Assembly: GCF_900141985.1 (NCBI RefSeq)
Contig: NZ_FQZK01000018.1
Location: 49,961 to 113,960, forward strand
DNA from: Nocardiopsis flavescens
Lineage (GTDB): Bacteria > Actinomycetota > Actinomycetes > Streptosporangiales > Streptosporangiaceae
Direction: 5' to 3'
DNA length: 64,000 nucleotides
Below are positions 52,406-60,390 of the stretch, one piece after another. A model generated the notes under the pieces. The model searched no databases and was not told where the DNA came from. It saw only the letters and a list, made by a program, of their open reading frames with translations. Positions within the stretch are counted from its first letter, which is position 1. Each line of letters begins with the position of its first letter. A program made the translations under genes and the position numbers.

Positions 52406-53475
52406 CGGGGCACCCCCGTCAGCTCCGCGACGAGCCCGTCGGCGAACCCGGCCAGCGGCGAACGTGGGTGGTCGGCGGGCCGCCGACCGGTGGTGAGCGT
52501 CCGCTCCAGCCCGGGCTCCGGCGGCAGGTCGGCCCCCAGCGCCAGCCCCAGCCCACGGGCCACGACATCGGCGGTCAGCCCGCCCGACGCCCCGCGCACC
52601 ACCGCCCGCACCTCCCGGGACTCCGCGCGCAGCCGCGGCACCATCGCCGACGCCGCCACCACGGCGGCCACCTGCGCGGGGACCACCAGCAGCACCAGGT
52701 CCGACCGGTTGAGGAACGCCGTGACCCCGGCCCCGAAGGACCGCGGCAGGTCGACGACGACCAGGTCGCAGCCCTGACGGGCGGACTCCAGCATGGCCCG
52801 GGCGGCGGTCGCGGGCAGCGGGCCCCGGCGCGCGTCCGGCCCGTGCATCCACGTGAGCACCGAGATCCCGGCCGGTCCGGGCAGCCGCGGCGCCACGTCC
52901 GACCAGCGGAGCCGGCCGCGCCGGTCCACGAGTCCGTCCCAGCCGAGCCTGCCGTCGACCGGGTCGCGCTCGCACCCCAGCAGGATGTCGGGACCGCAGC
53001 CCAGGGGGTCGGCGTCCAGCAGCGCGGTGCCGTGCCCGCCCCGCGCCCCGGCCAGCGCCAGGGCGACGGCGAGCAGGCTCGCCCCGGCACCGCCCCGCCC
53101 GCCGATCACGGCCACGGTCGGGGCCCGCCTCCCGGGCTCCCCGCCCGCGGCGAGCATCCCGGCCAGGAGGTTCTCGTCGCGCGGGAGCAGCAGGGGGTTG
53201 CCCGGCACGGCGGGGCCGGCGGGGCCGGGAGCGCCGGGGAGTCCGCGGTCGGCACGGGCCACGACCACGAACCGGGCGTGCGGTGGCCGCTCCCCGGAGC
53301 GCAGTTCGGGATAGAGGTCGGCGCCCAGCACCACCAGCGGCGAGCGCGGCCAGGACAGCAGGGCGCGGTCGACCGAGCCGGCGGTGTTGACCCGGACCGA
53401 CGCGGCGGCCGACAGCCGCAGCAGGTCGTCGAGCAGGTCCGTGTCGGCGGTGGCGATGAGCGGGACGGCGTCCAT
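52402..53475 (-). CDS. ssd: Ssd/CpaE-like ParA-family protein
   Basis: This 357-aa protein starts at ATG 53475 (CCGGAGG upstream). An N-terminal receiver-like part (DTDLLDDLLRLSAAASVRVN) is followed by a MinD/ParA fold with deviant P-loop VAVIGGRGGAGASLLAVALA (about 120-139; the usual GKGGxGKTT Lys/Thr are replaced), LLDADPLGCGPD and VVVDLPRSFG. It corresponds to Rv3660c (Ssd), a septum-site-related regulator, and CpaE in pilus positioning. Because the P-loop Lys is missing, ATP turnover may be lost. It heads the tad operon. Confidence 0.88.
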   Translation of the reverse strand: MDAVPLIATADTDLLDDLLRLSAAASVRVNTAGSVDRALLSWPRSPLVVLGADLYPELRSGERPPHARFVVVARADRGLPGAPGPAGPAVPGNPLLLPRDENLLAGMLAAGGEPGRRAPTVAVIGGRGGAGASLLAVALALAGARGGHGTALLDADPLGCGPDILLGCERDPVDGRLGWDGLVDRRGRLRWSDVAPRLPGPAGISVLTWMHGPDARRGPLPATAARAMLESARQGCDLVVVDLPRSFGAGVTAFLNRSDLVLLVVPAQVAAVVAASAMVPRLRAESREVRAVVRGASGGLTADVVARGLGLALGADLPPEPGLERTLTTGRRPADHPRSPLAGFADGLVAELTGVPR

Positions 53476-54814
53476 GGGGCCTCCGGAGGGGGGGAGGGGC
53501 ACACTTCGACCATCGCCGACGGGGCGGGCTCGCGAAAGCCCGATCGCCGACCTGTGGAAAACCTCCCCGGCGCTCCCGGCAGGACGGCGGCGCCGTCACG
53601 GGCGTTCGGGTGGAAGGAACCCGCCCGCCGGGGCGGGCCGGCTCGTTCCCGCGCCCGCGGGGAGCCCGTACGCCCCCGGGGACCGGACCGTGCACGGGCG
53701 ATCGCCGCGGGGGACGGGGCGGAGGAGGGGCGCGAGCCCTGACGCGGCCCGGCCCCTACGCGGCAGCGTTCCCGCCGGTCACCGTGCCGGTCGACCGGCA
53801 CCGGCCGGATCGCTTCGTGCCGACGGCCCCCCGGCCGGGAGGGAGGGCACCGGGGCCGCGGCGCACCGCCACGGCGGACGCCGACGGCGCGTGTTCGCGA
53901 GGGGGCTTGCAAGAGCCGCACCACCGGTGGGACACCGCCCGGACGAGGGCGGGGGAGGTGGAGGGGCCGCGGTTCCGAAGACCTGCGGGCGGGATGCGCA
54001 CACGGGGGCGGATGCACATCCCACCCGGCAGGCTCGGCGAGCGGGCCTTGTGCGACGTCCCGCGACAGGGGGGCACGCGGGTGGGTCGCCCTCTCGGCAC
54101 TGGGGGGAGAGCCGGGCCCGCCCTTCGGAAGGGTCGACGAGGGGAGGGGATCCCCCGGACCACCGAAAAGCGTGTCGGGACATGCGTTCCGCGCGGGGCC
54201 GGTCCCACCGCGCCGCGCACGAAATGTGCGTACGCCGCGGCGTTTACCGAAGTGGTGTGAACCGGTTCCCGTCGGAACGACGGAACCGACGTTACCACGT
54301 GACGCTGTGTATCGGTTCGGGAATCCAGGATGAAAAGTTGGACCAACCACCTTTTCGGATCCCCGGAGGCGGCGTAGAAAGAAAGGGATCGGTGGCTCAG
54401 ACCCACCCCGACAGGTGAACCGGGAACCCACGCGTCAGCAGGCCTCGTAGGGCCCGCCTAGACCCGGACGCTCGATGGAGCGCCTGGTCAGGACAGACGA
54501 ATGGACGCTTGTTAGCCAGGTGTAACCGGTCGGAGGCGGTGCCCCGCGGATTCTCCGCGGGGCACCGTTCGACGTGTTCGACGAGAGCTTGCGGCAATCC
54601 CGAAACATTCGGCAACGTGCAAGCGTGACCGAACCGATATCGTTCGTACCTCTACCCGTCCGTAAATGGACGAGTAACAAGCACCGATTCCCTTCGGGAC
54701 CGGATCCGCGGGCGGCCTCCGTCCCGGCCGCGGCCGGGAGCCCGCCGACGGACCGCTGCCGCGTGCCCCGGCGGGAACGACCGCACCGCTCCGCACGTCC
54801 GACTCCGCGCCGGC
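53476..54814. other. Long intergenic region with possible ncRNA
   Basis: About 1.3 kb between ssd and the Fic-like gene. Open frames in 53480-54250 lack a ribosome-binding site or family. The stretch 54260-54570 is less GC-biased, contains short local hairpins (GGTGG/CCACC near 54391, CGCTC/GAGCG near 54472) and ends in a perfect terminator at 54538-54566, which suggests a non-coding or leader RNA transcribed on the plus strand. It does not match RNase P, tmRNA, SRP RNA or the riboswitches I can recall. Confidence 0.4.
54538..54566 (+). terminator. Strong orphan terminator hairpin
   Basis: GGTGCCCCGCGGA (54538-54550), loop TTC, TCCGCGGGGCACC (54554-54566): perfect 13-bp stem. No protein gene ends near it on either strand. 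Confidence 0.8.
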
Positions 54815-55627
54815 TCAGCCGCGCTTGAGCGCCTCGCAGGTCGCCAGGGAGTCCTGCGCCCCGGCCCGTACCGCGCGGCAGCAGTGCACGACCCACCCGG
54901 CCACGCCCTCGGCGGTCCCGGCCATGTACCCGCGCAGCGCGGGCGCGTACTCCTGCGCCAGGGTGCGGTGCCCCAGCTCGGACGGCACCAGCGACTTGGG
55001 GTCGAGGCCGCGCTCCACCAGGGTCAGCCGCTCGGCGGCCCGGGCCACGAGCCCGTCGCCCCAGCCGAACGGGCGGACCGCCATCAGCTCGCCGTGCACC
55101 AGCGCCGACATGACCAGGGCGGGCACCGAGGCCCGCGCCTCCAGCAGTGCGTAGAGACCCTCCATCCGGGCGAGCGCGACCTCGGGGGCGGGCGGCGCGC
55201 CCAGCTCCAGCGGATCCTCGACCCGCTCCCCGGCCGTGCGCGGACGCCCCAGCGCGTCGGCGGACACCGCGTCCGCGGCGGCCAGCGTGTGCAGCCGCGC
55301 CAGCGCCTGCCGCGGCGCCCGGGGCCAGGTGTCCACCAGGGTGCCCAGCTCCCCGCCGACCCGCAGCGCGCCCTTGATCCGGGTGTCGTACACGTGCCCG
55401 GCGCGGATCTCGTCCATGGACACCTCCGCGCCCTCCAGGGCGGCGGACGCGCAGGCGCCGCGCAGCGAGGACTCCATGGACACGTCGCTGCTCCGCCGGC
55501 GCAGGATCCGGTGCCCCAGCAGGCGGTCCACCAGGGTCCGGGTCTCCTCCACGGCCTCGGACACGCCGGGGAGTGCGGCGATCCTGGCCAGCGGATCGGT
55601 CTGGGCGGTAGAGGTCGTTTCGCTCAC
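54815..55627 (-). CDS. Fic-like protein with degenerate active-site motif
   Basis: This 270-aa protein resembles Fic/DOC proteins in the helical core and in VHGELMAVRPFGWGDGLVAR (about 190-209), which aligns with the Fic motif HPFxxGNGRxxR. The catalytic His is replaced by Arg, Asn by Asp and the first Arg by Leu, so AMP transfer is doubtful. GTG 55627 is preceded 7 nt upstream by TATCTT, a leaderless promoter, and the longer upstream frame is low-complexity. It is divergent from acetyl-CoA synthetase, a pairing conserved in related actinomycetes. Confidence 0.72.
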   Translation of the reverse strand: MSETTSTAQTDPLARIAALPGVSEAVEETRTLVDRLLGHRILRRRSSDVSMESSLRGACASAALEGAEVSMDEIRAGHVYDTRIKGALRVGGELGTLVDTWPRAPRQALARLHTLAAADAVSADALGRPRTAGERVEDPLELGAPPAPEVALARMEGLYALLEARASVPALVMSALVHGELMAVRPFGWGDGLVARAAERLTLVERGLDPKSLVPSELGHRTLAQEYAPALRGYMAGTAEGVAGWVVHCCRAVRAGAQDSLATCEALKRG

Positions 55628-55899
55628 GGAATCCAAGATACGCGTCGGTAACACCCGGCCGCCGCGCCGTCCCCGGCGGTATCCGGTACCCGCCCGGCGC
55701 GGGCCCGGTGCAGGTCCGCCGGGCGCCGGCCCGTCCCCGGCACCCGGTCGCACGACCGTTCGTCGCCCGGCGGCGACCGCTCACCGACCGTTCGTCGCGC
55801 GCCGGGTCTTGCCCGGCGCGGGAACCGACCCTGCCTGTTCCACAGGTCCAGACCACATGATTAATTTGGTGTGAACCAGCCTACGTAAGGAGAATCACA

Positions 55900-57870
55900 G
55901 TGGCCGACAGCACTCCCCCGAGCCAGGAGACACTGTCCAATCTTCTCCATGAGACGCGCAGCTTCCCGCCGCCGGCCGAGCTGGCCGCGAACGCCAACGT
56001 CAAGGCGGACGCCTACGGGAAGGCCGCCGAGGACCGTCTCGGTTTCTGGGAGGAGCAGGCCCGCAGACTCCAGTGGGACCAGCCCTGGGACACCGTGCTG
56101 GACTGGCAGCCGCCCTTCGCCCGGTGGTTCGTCAACGGGAAGCTCAACGCGTCCGTCAACTGCGTCGACCGGCACGTCGCCAACGGCCTGGGCGAGCGCG
56201 TCGCCTACCACTGGGAGGGCGAGCCCGGGGACACCCGCTCCATCACCTACGCCGAGCTGAAGGACCTGGTCTCCCAGGCCGCCAACGCCCTCACCGAACT
56301 CGGTGTGACCAAGGGCGACCGGGTCGCCATCTACATGCCGATGATCCCCGAGACCATCGTCGCGATGCTCGCCTGCGCCCGCCTGGGCGCCGTGCACATG
56401 GTGGTCTTCGGCGGGTTCTCCGTCGACGCCCTGGGCCAGCGCCTGGACGACAGCCAGGCCAAGCTCGTCATCACCGCCGACGGCGGCTACCGGCGCGGCA
56501 GCGCCAGCGCCCTCAAGCCCGCCGTGGACGCCGCGGTCGCCGACCGCCCCGCCGTCGAGAACGTCCTCGTCGTCCGCCGCACCGGCCAGGACGTCGAGTG
56601 GAACGACCGCGACGTCTGGTGGCACGACCTCGTCGACTCCCAGAGCACCGAGCACACGCCCGAGGCGCACGACGCCGAGACGCCGCTGTACATCATGTAC
56701 ACCAGCGGCACCACGGCCAAGCCCAAGGGCATCCTGCACACCACCGGCGGCTACCTCACCCAGGCGGCGTACACGCACTGGGCGGTCTTCGACCTCAAGC
56801 CCGAGACCGACGTGTACTGGTGCGCCGCCGACATCGGCTGGGTCACCGGCCACTCCTACATCGTCTACGGCCCGCTCGCCAACGCCGCGACGACCGTCCT
56901 CTACGAGGGCACCCCGGACACCCCGCACCGCGGCCGGTTCTGGGAGATCATCGAGAAGTACAAGGTCACCATCGCCTACATGGCCCCGACGGCGATCCGC
57001 ACCTTCATGAAGTGGGGCGAGGACATCCCCGCCGGGTTCGACCTGTCGAGCCTGCGCGTCATCGGCTCGGTGGGCGAGCCCATCAACCCCGAGGCCTACA
57101 TGTGGTACCGCAAGAACATCGGCGGCGACCGGACCCCGGTCGTGGACACCTGGTGGCAGACCGAGACCGGCGCCATCATGGTCAGCCCGCTGCCGGGCGT
57201 CACCTCGGGCAAGCCGGGCGCCGCCATGCGCGCCCTGCCGGGCATCGTGGCCGACGTCGTGGACGAGAAGGGCGAATCCGTCCCCGACGGCGAGGGTGGC
57301 TTCATCGTCGTCCGCGAGCCGTGGCCGGCCATGCTCCGCGGCATCTGGGGCGACCCGGAGCGCTACAAGGACACCTACTGGTCGCGCTTCGAGGGCCTGT
57401 ACTTCCCGGGTGACGGCGCCAAGAAGGACGAGGACGGCGACCTGTGGCTGCTGGGCCGCGTCGACGACGTCATGCTCATCTCCGGCCACAACATCTCCAC
57501 CACCGAGGTCGAGTCCGCCCTGGTCTCGCACCCGACCGTGGCGGAGGCCGCCGTGGTCGGCGCGGCCGACAAGGTCACCGGCCAGGCCATCGTGGGCTTC
57601 GTGATCCTGCGCAGCGGCGCGGAGGAGGTCTCCGACGAGACCCTCAAGACCCTGCGCGACCACGTCGGCACCTCGCTGGGGCCGATCGCCAAGCCCGCGC
57701 GCCTGCTGGCCGTGCCGGAGCTTCCCAAGACCCGCTCGGGCAAGATCATGCGGCGCCTGCTCCGCGACATCGCCGAGAACCGGGAGGTCGGCGACACCTC
57801 GACGCTCACCGACTCCTCGATCATGGAGGTCATCGCCAAGCAGCTGCCCTCCGCCCCCAAGGAGGGCTGA
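55900..57870 (+). CDS. acsA: Acetyl-CoA synthetase
   Basis: This 656-aa enzyme starts at GTG 55900 behind AAGGAG. It has the ANL-family motifs YIMYTSGTTAKPKGILHTTG (P-loop A3, about 264-283), DTWWQTETGAIMVSPLPG (about 416-433), YFPGDGAKKDEDGDLWLLGR (about 503-522) and the A10 motif PKTRSGKIMRRLLRD (about 610-624) whose Lys is the usual acetylation-regulated residue. It activates acetate to acetyl-AMP and then acetyl-CoA. WWQTETG and the Trp in GWVTGHSYIVYG indicate acetate preference. Full length compared with AcsA family (about 650 aa). Followed by a terminator; monocistronic. Confidence 0.97.
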   Translation: MADSTPPSQETLSNLLHETRSFPPPAELAANANVKADAYGKAAEDRLGFWEEQARRLQWDQPWDTVLDWQPPFARWFVNGKLNASVNCVDRHVANGLGERVAYHWEGEPGDTRSITYAELKDLVSQAANALTELGVTKGDRVAIYMPMIPETIVAMLACARLGAVHMVVFGGFSVDALGQRLDDSQAKLVITADGGYRRGSASALKPAVDAAVADRPAVENVLVVRRTGQDVEWNDRDVWWHDLVDSQSTEHTPEAHDAETPLYIMYTSGTTAKPKGILHTTGGYLTQAAYTHWAVFDLKPETDVYWCAADIGWVTGHSYIVYGPLANAATTVLYEGTPDTPHRGRFWEIIEKYKVTIAYMAPTAIRTFMKWGEDIPAGFDLSSLRVIGSVGEPINPEAYMWYRKNIGGDRTPVVDTWWQTETGAIMVSPLPGVTSGKPGAAMRALPGIVADVVDEKGESVPDGEGGFIVVREPWPAMLRGIWGDPERYKDTYWSRFEGLYFPGDGAKKDEDGDLWLLGRVDDVMLISGHNISTTEVESALVSHPTVAEAAVVGAADKVTGQAIVGFVILRSGAEEVSDETLKTLRDHVGTSLGPIAKPARLLAVPELPKTRSGKIMRRLLRDIAENREVGDTSTLTDSSIMEVIAKQLPSAPKEG

Positions 57871-57885
57871 CGCGCGACGCGCCGC

Positions 57886-57923
57886 GCGGGGCGCCCCGGT
57901 CCGCCCGGACCGGGGCGCCCCGC
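57886..57923 (+). terminator. acsA terminator
   Basis: GCGGGGCGCCCCGGTCCG (57886-57903) paired with CGGACCGGGGCGCCCCGC (57906-57923), 2-nt apparent loop, 16 nt after the stop. Followed by a 15-bp duplication CGCCGTCTCCGTCCC. Confidence 0.85.
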
Positions 57924-58099
57924 CGTCTCCGTCCCCGCCGTCTCCGTCCCCGGAGTCTCCGTTCCGTGCGCGGACGCTCACCCGTGTGAGGAATCCGGGC
58001 GCCGTCGTTGTGCGTGCCGTGAGGGACACCGGTGGCACCCCGTGTGCGAGGATGCGGAGGATCATCCGCGTGTTCGGACCGACAGAAGGGAAACCCGCG

Positions 58100-58585
58100 A
58101 TGGTGGACAACCCGGGGGCCGGCGCGCCGGGCACCGCAGGAGACACCGACCGCTCCGTCGGCGGACTGGTCTCGGACGTCACCGGGAACCTCTCCCGTCT
58201 GGTGCGCCTCGAACTGGAGCTCGCCAAGGCCGAGGCCAAGATCGAGGCGGCCAAGGTCGGCAAGGGCATCGCGGGGTTCGCCGTGTTCGCCGTCCTCGCG
58301 CACATCTTCGTCATCCTCCTCTCGGTGACGATCGCCTTCGTCCTGTACGAGGTGGCGGGCCTGCCCGGGTGGGCGTCCTTCGCCATCGTGACCGGCGTCT
58401 ACCTGCTCATCGCGCTCGTGTTCGCCCTGTACGGCCTGATCAGCTTCCGCAGGATGCGCGGACTGGAGCGCACCCAGCTGACCACCTCCCGCCTGGGCGC
58501 GATCCTGCGCCGCGAGATCACCCCTCCGGGCTCGGGGGTCGCCGCCGCGGAGCCCGCCGGCGCCACGGCCGTTCCCCGGAACTAG
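58100..58585 (+). CDS. Phage holin-like membrane protein (DUF1469 type)
   Basis: This 161-aa protein starts at ATG 58100 (GAAGGG upstream). It has an amphipathic helix SRLVRLELELAKAEAKIEAA (about 35-54) and two transmembrane helices near 63-88 and 95-118, with a basic C-terminal tail. It belongs to the DUF1469/actinobacterial holin superfamily III family, which despite its name is a chromosomal membrane protein. Position after acsA and before the alpha/beta hydrolase is conserved in related genomes. The function is unknown. Confidence 0.8.
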   Translation: MVDNPGAGAPGTAGDTDRSVGGLVSDVTGNLSRLVRLELELAKAEAKIEAAKVGKGIAGFAVFAVLAHIFVILLSVTIAFVLYEVAGLPGWASFAIVTGVYLLIALVFALYGLISFRRMRGLERTQLTTSRLGAILRREITPPGSGVAAAEPAGATAVPRN

Positions 58586-58595
58586 CCGACCCGCC

Positions 58596-59501
58596 GTGCT
58601 GGACGATTCGGCCGCCTACGTCGAGGGCCCCTGGGCCCACCGGACCGTCGGCGCCGCCGGCGCCCGCTTCCACACCGCCGAACTGGGCGAGGGGCCGCTG
58701 GTCCTGTTCCTGCACGGGTTCCCCCAGTTCTGGTGGGCGTGGCGGCACCAGCTCACCGCCGCCGCGGAGGCCGGTTACCGCGCGGTCGCGGTGGACCTGC
58801 GCGGATACGGCGGCAGCGACAAGACGCCCCGGGGCTATGACCTGGTGACCCTCGCCCAGGACGCCGCCGGCCTGGTCCGCGCGCTCGGCGAACGCCGCGC
58901 CGCCGTGGTCGGCCACGGAGTCGGTGGCCTGGTCGGCTGGACCATGACCGCCTACCACCCGGGCACCGTCCGGGCCCTGGCGGCGGTCTCGTCCCCGCAC
59001 CCGCGCCGGGCCGCCCGGCTGCTCCTGCGCCCGGGCCCGGGGACCCGCCACATGCTCCACGCGCAGGTGCCGGTCCTGCCCGAGCACCGCCTGCTCGCCG
59101 ACGGCTGCGCCCGCGTCGGCGACCTGCTGCGGGAGTGGTCCGGCCCGGACTGGCCCGACACCGAGGCCGAGGAGATGTACCGGATCGCGTTCTCCATCCC
59201 CAAGGTCTCCCACTGCTCCCTGGAGTACCACCGGTGGATCGCCCGCTCCCGGCTGCGCCCGGACGGGCTGCGCTACCACGCCCGCATGCGCGCCCCGGTG
59301 CGCGTGCCGGTGCTCCAGGTCCACGGCCACCTCGACCCGGTCTGCACCGCCGGGGCGGCCCGCGCCTCGGGGCGCTCGGTGGTGGGGCCCTACCGTTGGA
59401 GGGGGGTCCCCGGAGCCGGGCACTTCCCGCACGAGGAGCGGCCGGACGCCGTCTCGGGCGCGCTCACGGAGTGGCTCGGCGACCTCCCCGGTGACGAGTG
59501 A
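58596..59501 (+). CDS. Alpha/beta-fold hydrolase-like protein with altered nucleophile elbow
   Basis: This 301-aa protein shows the epoxide-hydrolase-like fold: LVLFLHGFPQFWWAWRHQL (oxyanion HGFP, about 37-55), AVAVDLRGYGGSDKTPRGYD (about 66-85), and PGAGHFPHEERPD (catalytic His, about 273). The nucleophile elbow is VVGHGVGGLVGW (about 105-116), that is GHGVGG where GHDWGG or GHSxGG is expected; the nucleophile position is a Gly. A downstream HGHLDPVCTA supplies an acid residue. Whether it is catalytic is open. It begins at GTG 58596, 10 nt after the previous gene, and overlaps the next by 4 nt. Confidence 0.82.
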   Translation: MLDDSAAYVEGPWAHRTVGAAGARFHTAELGEGPLVLFLHGFPQFWWAWRHQLTAAAEAGYRAVAVDLRGYGGSDKTPRGYDLVTLAQDAAGLVRALGERRAAVVGHGVGGLVGWTMTAYHPGTVRALAAVSSPHPRRAARLLLRPGPGTRHMLHAQVPVLPEHRLLADGCARVGDLLREWSGPDWPDTEAEEMYRIAFSIPKVSHCSLEYHRWIARSRLRPDGLRYHARMRAPVRVPVLQVHGHLDPVCTAGAARASGRSVVGPYRWRGVPGAGHFPHEERPDAVSGALTEWLGDLPGDE

Positions 59502-59992
59502 CGAGGATGGTGGACAGGATGAACGCGGACCGCGACCGCGCCCCGGACGGACGGGCCCAGAACCAGCGCCCCCGGGACCGCTACGGAAGGCCGATGCCGC
59601 ACGGCAGCGTCGGCGAGGTGGAGCGGGTGCCCGACGACGCCGAGTTCTCCTCGGAGGAGGGGCTGGAAACGGCCCAGCGCCTCCTCGACGGGGGGTACGC
59701 TTTCACCGCCCACGAGGTCCTCGAAGCGGTGTGGAAGTCCTCCCCCGAGCCGGAGCGCGAGCTGTGGCGCGGGCTCGCGCAGGTGGCCGTGGGCGTTACC
59801 CACGCCCAGCGCGGCAACCTCACGGGCGCCCCCCGCCTGCTGCGCCGCGGCGCCGACCGGGTGGAGGCGTACGGCCCGGACGCGCCGCACGGGGTCGACA
59901 CCTCCGGGGTGGCCGCCTTCGCGCGTTCACTGGCCGACGGACTGGACGCGGGGCGCGACGCCGTCGACCCCTCCCGGCTGCGGCTGCGCTGA
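59498..59992 (+). CDS. DUF309 protein
   Basis: This protein of up to 164 aa (GTG 59498 overlapping the previous stop; ATG 59519 with GGACAGG is an equally good start giving 157 aa) contains the DUF309 signature LLDGGYAFTAHEVLEAVWKS (about 64-83) and the segment LWRGLAQVAVGVTHAQRGNL. DUF309 is a small helical bundle; its His/Glu residues recall metal-binding proteins. Its function has not been established. The N-terminus is polar and probably disordered. Confidence 0.82.
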   Translation: MTRMVDRMNADRDRAPDGRAQNQRPRDRYGRPMPHGSVGEVERVPDDAEFSSEEGLETAQRLLDGGYAFTAHEVLEAVWKSSPEPERELWRGLAQVAVGVTHAQRGNLTGAPRLLRRGADRVEAYGPDAPHGVDTSGVAAFARSLADGLDAGRDAVDPSRLRLR

Positions 59993-60014
59993 GGCTCCTG
60001 GGACACGTTCCCGA

Positions 60015-60180
60015 TTCCTGCCTTTATGGGCACTTTAACGTTAACAACGCATTACGGCATTATGCAAGAAGAAGATCGCCGATAAAGGTATTTATCCGTT
60101 TCTTGAGATCACCGATGGATCACATCTTTGATCATTCTCGAAAAAATCCCTAATTCGCTCTCTTCTTTTTTCTTCGGGCT
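60015..60180. promoter_or_regulatory. AT-rich leader region of hppA
   Basis: This is the most AT-rich stretch of the window: TTAACGTTAA palindrome at 60035-60044, TAAAGGTATTTATCC around 60083 and a pyrimidine run CTCTCTTCTTTTTTCTTC near 60158. It ends in TAGGAT (60184-60189), a possible -10. It lies 210-375 bp before the TTG start of the pyrophosphatase and probably contains its promoter. Confidence 0.55.
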
Positions 60181-60390
60181 GCGTAGGATTTCCGGATCAC
60201 CGCCCGTGAGCACGTGGCGCGGGCCGTGGGCACCAAACCGAAGGTGGCACTGCTTCGACCCCGGACCACGTGCCGTCGGCCCAGTTCAGGCTCCTTCCGG
60301 ACCGCGGTACGTGCACGACCCCGCTCGGGATTTCCCCGTGCTTCGCGTCGACGGGGGAGAAAAGGTCGTGCCCGTCTCAAGGAGGACGGA

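Noticed and set aside
54300..54566. RNase P RNA, tmRNA, SRP RNA or a known riboswitch
   Set aside because: None of the conserved cores of these RNAs that I can recall is present; it stays an unassigned candidate.
58100..58585. Prophage holin indicating a prophage
   Set aside because: The holin-like family is a conserved chromosomal membrane protein in actinobacteria. No other phage gene is nearby.
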